NCBI GenBank assembly: GCA_013822735.1
Contig: PNKZ01000001.1
Span: 868,001-932,000, forward strand
Origin: Pirellula sp.
Lineage (GTDB): Bacteria > Planctomycetota > Planctomycetia > Pirellulales > PNKZ01
Direction: 5' to 3'
Length of the DNA: 64,000 nucleotides
Shown here in pieces: positions 46,439 through 53,481 of this stretch. The notes beneath the pieces were generated by a model. It was not told the DNA's origin. It ran no database searches and was given only the letters and a program-made list of their open reading frames with translations. Made by a program: the position numbers and the translations under genes. How positions within the stretch are numbered: position 1 is the stretch's first letter; every line of letters begins with the position of its first letter.

Positions 46439-47365
46439 CTATTGCGCCAATATAAAGCGCTTGGCAGTGACTTCTCTTACTCGTTTTGCGAGCGTCAACA
46501 CATCGTACGTATTTCCAAAGCTCTCAAAATGAAATACGTGACGCACGCGGTTTCGGTCGCAAAGAATTGCTTCCGTTTCACCAAGTTTTCCACCTTTTTG
46601 GTGACCGCAGTACGACTGCAAAACACCAAACAGTTCCGTCTCCGTGGTTCCTCCAAATTCTGAGCGAAATCTTTCTGATTCAACGCAGTACTTGCATGGA
46701 TTGAGGGGGTCGAAGTCGTCGTTAAGTCGCCTCGGGTGTTGTGTCACCATCGCAACCAAAGGCATATCCGCCGCTTCTACGAATCGCCACAACGTAGACG
46801 TGACGGTGTTTCCGTACCGCCCCGCAAGTGTCTTGATGCTTTCAATACTTCGAGCACTGTCATTCGATTCACGGATGAACCGATCTTGCATAAAGAGAAG
46901 ACGTCCCGCCGCGTAATTTGCTTCGGCCTCAATTACCTCATGGCATTCAGGACGCAAAGTGAAGTCAGTGTCGCCTAGATTCATTTCCACGTGCCACTCA
47001 ATGAAGCTATGCCCAATTTCGTGGGCTTCGCTCCATCGATGCTTTAATCGTGGTTTGTCCTGATCGATAAGAATTAGTCGTTTTGACGGCAAATAGAGGG
47101 CAGACAGGTCTGCCTTCTTAATGGCATCCCAAAGAACCAATGGGTTCTTCAGGATCTGTTTACCCGCTACTTTCAATCGGCTAATCGTTTGCCGAAGTAG
47201 GCCAGCGTCCACGCTGCTGCTGTAGTAGCCCTTGTCGAGCTCAAGGAGTTGCCGCACGGCCGCAAGATCCAACGGAGGCTCGGGATTTCCTAGCCCTCGA
47301 AGGATCTTCGCAATCTGTGTGTCAATGTCCTTGGCCTCATGCTCTCCCACCCGCATGTTCTTCAT
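46439..47365 (-). CDS. ImmA/IrrE family metallopeptidase
   Basis: A 308-residue zinc peptidase-like protein. The metal site is HEIGHSFIEWH (HEXXH at 115-119) with a Glu ligand in EAEANYAAGRLLFM. This family, including ImmA of ICEBs1 and IrrE, cleaves XRE-type repressors in response to stress. The C-terminal part has a PCKYC motif and a beta-rich stretch, perhaps a sensor. It is 12 bp downstream of an XRE-like gene, the usual arrangement for the pair. In this element it could control prophage or cargo expression. Base composition is AT-richer than the host. Confidence 0.88.
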   Translation of the reverse strand: MKNMRVGEHEAKDIDTQIAKILRGLGNPEPPLDLAAVRQLLELDKGYYSSSVDAGLLRQTISRLKVAGKQILKNPLVLWDAIKKADLSALYLPSKRLILIDQDKPRLKHRWSEAHEIGHSFIEWHVEMNLGDTDFTLRPECHEVIEAEANYAAGRLLFMQDRFIRESNDSARSIESIKTLAGRYGNTVTSTLWRFVEAADMPLVAMVTQHPRRLNDDFDPLNPCKYCVESERFRSEFGGTTETELFGVLQSYCGHQKGGKLGETEAILCDRNRVRHVFHFESFGNTYDVLTLAKRVREVTAKRFILAQ

Positions 47366-47377
47366 GAACTCGCTCGT

Positions 47378-47848
47378 CTATTGGATGCTTAGGAATTTCA
47401 CAAACGCATTTAAGGCATTCTTCTCCTCGGGATCTAACTGCGTTACTTTCTTTGCGTTAGCGGCAAAAGCAATTGCAGCATGCTGAATTTCCGGCGAGAC
47501 CGTTTCAGTCAAATTTGATAATTCATAGAGTGTTTTCTCGGGAAGAGCAAAAAAGGTAGCAAGCTGATGAATTGTTCGTGGCTTAGGTATAAACCGAACG
47601 TCACACTCGATATTGAGAAGTTCCATAGGATCTACTCTCGCTTCGCTAGCCAATTCAGCAATTGACAGCCTCCTGCTGCGTCTCAACAGTTCCACTAAAG
47701 TGCTAAAAGCGCAATGCTCAACGTTGTGATACCAAATTGAGCCTCCGCTCCGTTCAGTCGTTCGACCCAAATCACCGGCACTAATCTCACAAGCATTCTC
47801 CTCCTTTGCTTTCCTAAGAATCCACTCCTTCGGAATAGAAAATTTCAT
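47378..47848 (-). CDS. XRE-like helix-turn-helix regulator
   Basis: A 156-residue protein. The helix-turn-helix is LVELLRRSRRLSIAELASEA, then RVDPMELLNIECDVRFIPKP, followed by TIHQLATFFALPEKTLYELS, as in Xre/Cro repressors. The first 40 residues lack a known fold. I start at ATG 47848, which has AGGTGG 8 bases upstream; a GTG 12 bases earlier is also in frame. Partner of the ImmA peptidase downstream; the pair likely forms a repressor/anti-repressor switch. It is AT-rich. Confidence 0.8.
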   Translation of the reverse strand: MKFSIPKEWILRKAKEENACEISAGDLGRTTERSGGSIWYHNVEHCAFSTLVELLRRSRRLSIAELASEARVDPMELLNIECDVRFIPKPRTIHQLATFFALPEKTLYELSNLTETVSPEIQHAAIAFAANAKKVTQLDPEEKNALNAFVKFLSIQ

Positions 47849-47892
47849 ATTATCGTCCACCTAATAATTTATATTAACTCCATAGAATGCCC

Positions 47893-48495
47893 TCATTCAT
47901 TGGAACCTATGAAGGTTCGTGCCTGCTCCTCTGTCATCTCGAAATAGCGAAGATGCTTTTTCGGATCTATTCCACAGTCAGTCATTCCGCATTTATCTCG
48001 ATAGAACCCTTCGCTTTGCGGAAGCGAATGAAGTCCGATGCGTCCGTCGTAGTCGAAATCCAAGCTAGTCTGCACGGCGACGTTGATCATCGTGCTACCT
48101 ACGCCCGTAAATAGCGGCGTTGGCGTCAACTTTCTTCGATTCCAAGGCGCTGCGGCTACAAGAGCCACATAAATCAAGGACTTGTCTTTCTGAGACGGAA
48201 GCGTCGCCAGCCCCCCGTCTTTCAGAACCATCAGCCCCTGTGTTTTTCCTTCGCAAGTAAGCGAAAACGCGGGAAAACCGAGTTGGCCTTCAATACTCTT
48301 TGCAATTTCATCCCAGTTCCATGAGTCACTCTCATCTTTCTTTAATTCAGGATTCCTTGCGTAGCGCTCTTCACGCCACGCCTTCCACGAGTTTTCTGTG
48401 TCCAGTACTTGCGACGCGCCAATTCCCGACGTGAGAACGGCATCGACGGCTTCGTCTGTCGAAGTACGAACTAGGAAAACCCTAGATTCCGACAT
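47893..48495 (-). CDS. GNAT-like protein, possible toxin of an RHH-GNAT pair
   Basis: A 200-residue protein. The middle and C-terminal part read LIYVALVAAAPWNRRK, GVGSTMINVAVQTSLDFDYD, GRIGLHSLPQSEGFYRDKCG, LRYFEMTEEQARTFI, the usual path of a GNAT acetyltransferase (acetyl-CoA-binding strand, then the FY helix and closing strand). The first 60 residues are an extra charged part. It is 15 bp downstream of a ribbon-helix-helix gene, as in TacAT-type toxin-antitoxin operons, but is longer than TacT-type toxins. An ordinary acetyltransferase cannot be excluded. The ATG at 48495 has AGGTG 5 bases upstream. Confidence 0.72.
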   Translation of the reverse strand: MSESRVFLVRTSTDEAVDAVLTSGIGASQVLDTENSWKAWREERYARNPELKKDESDSWNWDEIAKSIEGQLGFPAFSLTCEGKTQGLMVLKDGGLATLPSQKDKSLIYVALVAAAPWNRRKLTPTPLFTGVGSTMINVAVQTSLDFDYDGRIGLHSLPQSEGFYRDKCGMTDCGIDPKKHLRYFEMTEEQARTFIGSNE

Positions 48496-48510
48496 GATCA
48501 CACCTGTAAA

Positions 48511-48720
48511 TCATATGACTACCAACTCCGCTTTCTCTTTAGTTACTTCGTTCTCAAAAACCACTTTGTCGCCTCGCCGCACTCGCACTTCCACTGTCTG
48601 ATAAAGGCGGATTGCTTGGCGGATTAGCGCTGTCTTGCTCAGGCCTTTCTGTTCGCAGAGGGCATCAAGGGCCTCCATCTCTGCGTCGCTCAAATTGAGC
48701 GTCATTGTTCGCTTGGTCAC
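48511..48720 (-). CDS. Ribbon-helix-helix (CopG/Arc-like) DNA-binding protein, possible antitoxin
   Basis: A 69-residue protein. The beta ribbon TMTLNLSDAEMEALDALCEQ and helices KGLSKTALIRQAIRLYQTVE are a textbook ribbon-helix-helix, followed by a charged tail (RRGDKVVFENEVTKEKAELV). It starts with GTG at 48720 behind AGGAGG, 6 bases away. It would repress its own promoter at 48740-48767. With the GNAT gene downstream it looks like a type II antitoxin and toxin. Confidence 0.85.
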   Translation of the reverse strand: MTKRTMTLNLSDAEMEALDALCEQKGLSKTALIRQAIRLYQTVEVRVRRGDKVVFENEVTKEKAELVVI

Positions 48721-48739
48721 ATTTCACCTCCTTTGCTGG

Positions 48740-48767
48740 ATTATACGCTTATCGGCTAATGAGTCAA
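48740..48767 (-). promoter_or_regulatory. Near-consensus sigma-70 promoter with palindromic operator region
   Basis: On the minus strand TTGACT (48767-48762) and TATAAT (48745-48740) are 16 bp apart, upstream of the RHH gene. Such a perfect promoter stands out in this genome. Inverted CGCTTATCGG-type motifs nearby (48746-48755 and 48821-48830) and the palindrome ATAAGCTTAT (48824-48833) are plausible RHH-binding sites. Confidence 0.8.
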
Positions 48768-48855
48768 TGTTTTTTAGCTATAAAACAGCTATTTTGTGCG
48801 ACGGACTGAAGTCTTTTGGCCGTATAAGCTTATGACCACATCCGACGCGTTGCGG

Positions 48856-49257
48856 TCAACTTGCTCGCGTGCCTGGACGCTCACCCGTTGAATCAGCCCG
48901 GCCGCACCTGGTGCACACAACGACGCCGCCGATGCGTTCGAGGTTGTGGCAGTCGTGGCGAACCTGATTGCGAATCCACTCGCCCCAATCGCGCACGCGG
49001 AATCGCGAGCCAGCACGGGCTGCTTGCCATTGGAAGACATCGAGAAGTGGCACGAGCTGCACTCGCGGCCGATCTTCGAACGTCATCAGCCGCATCTTTC
49101 GGCTTTTGCAGGCTAGTACAAATCCTTCACGCGAGCATGAACACATTCGCGCCGCGATGTGCACCGGTACGACGCCTTCCGGGTGCGTTAGCACCTGTTC
49201 GACGTACCACGCGACGAGTTTTTGATTATCGAACACTCCGGGCATACGCTCAGCCAT
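48856..49257 (-). CDS. Helix-turn-helix protein with zinc-ribbon-like C-terminus
   Basis: A 133-residue protein. The middle, VPVHIAARMCSCSREGFVLA, then CKSRKMRLMTF and RVQLVPLLDVFQWQ, resembles excisionase/MerR-type HTH_17 folds that end in a strand with VPL-DV-W. The C-terminal part has HDCH and CTRC, a possible zinc site. It may be a phage regulator or directionality factor. It is divergent from the plus-strand membrane protein gene 107 bp away. Similarity is by eye only. Confidence 0.6.
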   Translation of the reverse strand: MAERMPGVFDNQKLVAWYVEQVLTHPEGVVPVHIAARMCSCSREGFVLACKSRKMRLMTFEDRPRVQLVPLLDVFQWQAARAGSRFRVRDWGEWIRNQVRHDCHNLERIGGVVVCTRCGRADSTGERPGTRAS

Positions 49258-49364
49258 CGCATTAACTCCTAATGCAGAAGGGAAGGGGAGAGGTGGGCCA
49301 AATGTTGGCTGGCGAATGGCTGGCTGGTAACATTTAGCTCACACTCTGCAGAGGGGCAAACAAA

Positions 49365-49721
49365 ATGCAGGCCGTGCCGCCACCCGACGAACCGCACGTC
49401 ATCTACTTACCGCCGCCATCACCGAGCGCCACTACGACGCAGTGGATACTGCCCACGCCGAAGGTCCCGGTCTATCCGCAACCTCGCGCGAATCCACGGC
49501 CACTTACGGCAAAGGAAACCGCTCTCGAGCCACGCCAAACAAATCCTTTCCGCTCGACGCACTCTGATCTCTGGGCGGCGCTCGGGATCATCACAGTGGG
49601 CATCGTCATCGGCGTCGTTCTCAAACGACATTCGAACCGTCACCGCAACGACTTCCGCCCATTGCCGTACCACGAGTTTCCAACGCTGCCCAACCGCGAC
49701 GATATTATCGACGTTGACTGA
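49365..49721 (+). CDS. Proline-rich single-helix membrane protein
   Basis: A 118-residue protein. The N-terminal half is Pro/Thr-rich (PPPSPSATTTQWILPTPKVP). A transmembrane helix follows (WAALGIITVGIVIGVVLKRH, about 70-88) and then a basic/acidic cytoplasmic or periplasmic tail ending DDIIDVD. No family is recognised. It is 6 bp upstream of another small membrane-protein gene, both on the strand opposite to the phage operon. Possibly phage host-interaction or superinfection proteins. Confidence 0.6.
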   Translation: MQAVPPPDEPHVIYLPPPSPSATTTQWILPTPKVPVYPQPRANPRPLTAKETALEPRQTNPFRSTHSDLWAALGIITVGIVIGVVLKRHSNRHRNDFRPLPYHEFPTLPNRDDIIDVD

Positions 49722-49727
49722 CGTGCT

Positions 49728-50225
49728 ATGACGACAACTTTTACTGCCTGGATCGCCCTGATCGCCGCACTGATCGCTGCGGGCGTTACAATTTTTAACT
49801 CGCGATTGACTCGTTTTACGCGCGAAAAAGTCTGGGAGCGTAAAGCCGACGCTTATGAAGCCGTTATCGGTGTCTTGGCCGAAGTGATTTACGATGCTGA
49901 ACGAGAATCGCGACTTATCGAATTGGCTTCGACCGAAGAAACCGCGCGCACGTTGAATGACCTGCGGCTTAAGAATCTCGACGCTGGAATTGCGATTCGA
50001 AAGGCCGCCGCTTCGGGCGGTTTCCTGATTTCCGAAGACGCAGCAGACGCGCTCTACAGATTGCTTCATGAGACAGACGGCGACGATCCGGCTAGTCGGT
50101 CTTCCTGGCTGCTTAGTCATTTGTTGGGAGCTCGCAGTTGTCTCAGGCGAGTTGTTTTCGAAGCAAACAAGGATCTTAAAACGGGCTCGCAACTCAATTG
50201 GCATCCACCCGACGAAGACAATTGA
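49728..50225 (+). CDS. Membrane-anchored helical protein, unknown
   Basis: A 165-residue protein with one N-terminal helix (AWIALIAALIAAGVTIFNSR) and a charged soluble part with coiled-coil character (KVWERKADAYEAVIGVLAEV, then IYDAERESRLIELASTEETA). It ends HPPDEDN. I do not recognise a family. The layout (one helix followed by KxxAYEx and long helices) recalls small membrane proteins found near phage genes. It ends 106 bp from the convergent secretin gene. Confidence 0.6.
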   Translation: MTTTFTAWIALIAALIAAGVTIFNSRLTRFTREKVWERKADAYEAVIGVLAEVIYDAERESRLIELASTEETARTLNDLRLKNLDAGIAIRKAAASGGFLISEDAADALYRLLHETDGDDPASRSSWLLSHLLGARSCLRRVVFEANKDLKTGSQLNWHPPDEDN

Positions 50226-50331
50226 CTCGAATCGTCCACTGTTCGCTGCGCTCATCATCGCGGCATTCTCCTACGCCGCCTCGCACTCTGCGCTGACACC
50301 TTGGGGAAGGTATCGCTACGAGAGCGGCCGG

Positions 50332-51708
50332 CTACTGCAACAACACCGGCCCAACTTCCTGTGTTCCGTCAACTGGGGGCAAGGGAACAATCTCGGCCTG
50401 CGCCGGTGCCGAGGGCTGCGCTAAAGTCGCTCCGCCCGTCGGCCCCGGCTCTGGCCCATCGTGAGCAGGGCAGGGGCCTGCGATCCGGTACGACCTCGCC
50501 CACACTTGCACGAGCTGCTTTGTTTGCTTGTCGCGGCCACCGATGCCGAGCCACTTGGCCACGTTCTTTTCGTTGCCGGTTCGGTCCAGGGCGCCGAGCA
50601 GATAAACGCCGCCTGAGCTGATGACCGAAGCGGACTTGAAATCGTCTTTCGCCAGAATGGGCGCTTGGTCGACGTACCCGACTACCGATGAGATCGCCGC
50701 ATTGACGGTGAGCTTTGTACGATCGAAGCCGACTTCGCGAATGCCGACGTCGAGCTGAAAGCCAGTATCTACGAATTGGTACGCCGTCGTGTTGACGGTA
50801 CCTTGATTGCTGACAGTGCGGAGTGGAATTGGCACGCGCTGGCCCGAGCCCAAGTGAGAAGTTTCGCCATCGACGAGGAGAAAGAGCGGCTCGCCTACGA
50901 TGCTGACGGAACTGCGTTCTCGAGCGGCTTGTAGGACGACGTCGAGCCCGCCTTTAAGCTGTGTGGTCGGCGTGAGAGAGGGCAGGGCGCCATTGCTGGC
51001 CGAGGCCACCGTTGCGGCTACCTCGAGCGCGGGCAGCACGTCGAGGCCGAGGCTCATGACGTCGTCGGCCGTGAGCGACACGATGTAGAGCTGCACGACC
51101 CACGCCGCCGCTTCGGCCGCTTCGACTTGGTCGATCAGCTCAGAGATTCTTTGCAATACCTCGACACGGTCCCCGACGACAACGAGACCATCGGTAAACG
51201 GCTGGCACCGGCCATGCTCGGACAGAAGCACCGAGATAGCGTTGTTCCATTCCTCCTGCGAAAGGCGCGTGCACTTGCGGACCATCACACCACGATCTTC
51301 CGGCCGCAGCTCGCCGAGGAAATAGAGCTTTCCGGAGCGAGTCACCTGCGAATTGGCGCGCCGTGCGACCATGCCGAGGACGTCCGACACCGCGACGTCT
51401 GCAACGTCGAGCGTTACCGTTCGCCCTTCGAGCCTGTCATCTATAACGACGGACACGGCCGCACGGTCGGCGACCCAACGAGCGAACATCGTAATCGGCA
51501 TTCCCTCAACGGCGATCGTTAGTCGGGGCTCATCGCTGGACCGGCGTTCCGGCCTGCTCAGCTCCGCCGAGAGTCGGCCGTAGATTTCCGGCAGGGTAAC
51601 GCGCGGGTTTGGTTCCGCCCACGTTAGCCGCCGTTTCACTTCCTTGCACGTCTGGCACCCCGTCAGTAAGCACGCCCACACCACCGCCCATGCGCAGAAC
51701 TTCGCCAT
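50332..51708 (-). CDS. Phage secretin, pIV-like
   Basis: A 458-residue secretin, the outer-membrane channel through which filamentous phage leave the cell. It has a lipoprotein signal (VVWACLLTGC, Cys18). N-terminal N0/N1-type domains follow (ITMFARWVADRAAVSVVIDD, VTLDVADVAVSDVLGMVARR). The C-terminal secretin domain has the family blocks LFLLVDGETSHLGSGQRVPI, YQFVDTGFQLDVGIREVGFD, and SASVISSGGVYLLGALDRTG. A Pro-rich tail follows. It overlaps the end of the Zot gene by 179 bases in another frame. It is the last gene of the phage operon, as gIV is in Ff. Confidence 0.9.
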   Translation of the reverse strand: MAKFCAWAVVWACLLTGCQTCKEVKRRLTWAEPNPRVTLPEIYGRLSAELSRPERRSSDEPRLTIAVEGMPITMFARWVADRAAVSVVIDDRLEGRTVTLDVADVAVSDVLGMVARRANSQVTRSGKLYFLGELRPEDRGVMVRKCTRLSQEEWNNAISVLLSEHGRCQPFTDGLVVVGDRVEVLQRISELIDQVEAAEAAAWVVQLYIVSLTADDVMSLGLDVLPALEVAATVASASNGALPSLTPTTQLKGGLDVVLQAARERSSVSIVGEPLFLLVDGETSHLGSGQRVPIPLRTVSNQGTVNTTAYQFVDTGFQLDVGIREVGFDRTKLTVNAAISSVVGYVDQAPILAKDDFKSASVISSGGVYLLGALDRTGNEKNVAKWLGIGGRDKQTKQLVQVWARSYRIAGPCPAHDGPEPGPTGGATLAQPSAPAQAEIVPLPPVDGTQEVGPVLLQ

Positions 51709-53005
51709 CGCTCAACCTCACCACGCGCCGACGATAATCGATCGCGACGACGCGCGCCCCTTTATGTTTGCCCGTTTCGATTTGGTCTCCCAGCGCGTAC
51801 GCGTCGCCGGACCGCATGACCACTTCCGTTTGACTAACCAACAAAAGCTCCGAGAGCTTCGCCTGTTTTTCTTCATGCTCCGCCATTCGCGCCGACAACA
51901 CCTGCTCGCGTCTCGCGACGTCGTCTAAGATCTTTTGTTGCTCGACGGTCACGAGCATTTTTCCTTCGGGCACCCTCACGCCTGGTGCTACGCCTGGTGC
52001 GGCCGGCGGAGTGTACGTTTCTCCCTTCCGCTCCGCCGCCATGCGCTTCTGACGATCCGCCACCCAGTTCACGGCCTCATCAAACTTCTGCGCGCCCCAT
52101 CCCGCGCCACCGCCTAGCGCGAGCCACAGCAGCGCCGAGAGTAGACCTATGCGCCAGCTCAGATGGGGAGAATTCTTGACGAAGAACCACAGCAGCAAAT
52201 TGAAACGGCCACGACGCTCAAATTCTTTCTTCGGCCGCTTCGCACCTGCCCCCGTCCCCGACTCCGGAGCGGAGAACGAATCGTAGAACCGGAAGTAATC
52301 GCCGATGAGCTTAAACTGCCGACGGTTGACCTCGACGGGCTTCCCGTCTTGGTCCATGCGTTCGATCTCCACGACGGTCGACGTGTAGTTGCCGGTGAGG
52401 AACTTCGCCCGCAGCTCGTACCAATCGCCCATTTGGATACCGCAGATCGGATCGCGCAAATCGTCGATCTTGACCAGCGAGAGTTGGACGCCCGCTTCCT
52501 TAATCAGTTCCTTCGCGATCTTGTCGCGGTGCTGACTGATCAGCTCGACCGACGCGCCCCGGTGTCGAATTTCGCCGAGCCAATTTTTCCAAGCGTGCTT
52601 CGTGGCGGGCTTCGAGTCGGAACCGCAAAAGACGTGTACTTCGTCGATAGCGATGTGGCAGTTGCCGATGTCCTTTTCTTTGAAGAACTCCCACGGCCCC
52701 GACTCACCGGTTCGCCACCGCTCGCACTCCGCCTTCGGAATGATGTTGAGGCGCTCTAAGTACTCGGTGACGGTCCCGCCTGTTTTTTCCGCGACCGCTT
52801 CGGCGATCCGCTCGACGAACAGCTCCCCCTCGTACTTGGGCGGATAGTCGTGATCGTCCGGCACGGGACCAATCGGGAAATTGGTCCAGACGATGCTTTC
52901 CGTTTCCGGGAGCAGCTCGTCGACCAACTGCACCGCGCAGCGTACGAACGATTTTCCGCTACCAGAGCGGCCGGTTGTAAGCGTAATTACTGACCGCGAG
53001 CCCAT
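51530..53005 (-). CDS. Zot-domain assembly ATPase, pI-like
   Basis: A 491-residue Zot/pI protein, the inner-membrane ATPase that extrudes filamentous phage. Walker A is TTGRSGSGKSFVRC (12-19), Walker B is CHIAIDEVHVF (117-126). The Zot core continues with WLGEIRHRGASVELISQHRD and FRFYDSFSAP. One transmembrane helix lies at about 284-304 (WRIGLLSALLWLALGGGAGW), typical of pI. The periplasmic part has a coiled coil and a beta-rich end. The start is 2 bp after the pVI-like gene. It is the strongest single marker of an inovirus here. Confidence 0.93.
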   Translation of the reverse strand: MGSRSVITLTTGRSGSGKSFVRCAVQLVDELLPETESIVWTNFPIGPVPDDHDYPPKYEGELFVERIAEAVAEKTGGTVTEYLERLNIIPKAECERWRTGESGPWEFFKEKDIGNCHIAIDEVHVFCGSDSKPATKHAWKNWLGEIRHRGASVELISQHRDKIAKELIKEAGVQLSLVKIDDLRDPICGIQMGDWYELRAKFLTGNYTSTVVEIERMDQDGKPVEVNRRQFKLIGDYFRFYDSFSAPESGTGAGAKRPKKEFERRGRFNLLLWFFVKNSPHLSWRIGLLSALLWLALGGGAGWGAQKFDEAVNWVADRQKRMAAERKGETYTPPAAPGVAPGVRVPEGKMLVTVEQQKILDDVARREQVLSARMAEHEEKQAKLSELLLVSQTEVVMRSGDAYALGDQIETGKHKGARVVAIDYRRRVVRLSDGEVLRMGGGVGVLTDGVPDVQGSETAANVGGTKPARYPAGNLRPTLGGAEQAGTPVQR

Positions 53006-53007
53006 CG

Positions 53008-53481
53008 CTAACCTCTAATCACGTGCCACGCGACGAGCAGCAATTTCGTCATCGTGAGGCCCGCGAGAAACGTGTAATAAATCATGACCAGCGAAATCAT
53101 GTAGTCGAACGGCAACCACAAGTTGACGATTCGGAAATACTGCGCCAGCGGTGCCATATCGACTAACAGCGCTTCGGGAATCACGGACCACAGCGCCGAG
53201 AAGACCCATTCGGTAACGCCGTCGAAAATCGACGTAATGGCATCCCAGGCGAGCAGCAGAATGCCGCGCTCGCCGCCCGTCATAACGCCGTCGCCGTTGG
53301 CATCGACGCCGACGAACGTACGTTGCCACCATCCGGGGTCATGCGTCGTGCGCTCCGGTTCGGAGCCCGCCGGATCGCTGTTGCGATAGATTCTCTTAAC
53401 CTGTGCGTCCGCCGTAGTCGTCAGCACGACGACTAGAACGATTGACGCAAAGCACGCCAGATAGCGCCGAAGCAGACCCAT
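53008..53481 (-). CDS. pVI-like minor coat/assembly protein
   Basis: A 157-residue protein between the adsorption and Zot genes, where gVI sits in Ff. A signal peptide (RRYLACFASIVLVVVLTTTA) is followed by a short EF-hand-like loop (DANGDGVMTGGE, 60-71). Amphipathic and hydrophobic segments end in FDYMISLVMIYYTFLAGLTM. I chose ATG 53481, which overlaps the upstream gene by 49 bases. pVI caps the phage end that carries pIII. The EF-hand is unusual for pVI; the assignment rests on position and membrane character. Confidence 0.7.
   Translation of the reverse strand: MGLLRRYLACFASIVLVVVLTTTADAQVKRIYRNSDPAGSEPERTTHDPGWWQRTFVGVDANGDGVMTGGERGILLLAWDAITSIFDGVTEWVFSALWSVIPEALLVDMAPLAQYFRIVNLWLPFDYMISLVMIYYTFLAGLTMTKLLLVAWHVIRG

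Noticed and set aside
47855-47880. A third dif-like site inside the element
   Set aside because: TTATCG is present, but no CATAA arm lies at the correct 6-bp spacing. The TTATCGG at 48749 fails for the same reason.
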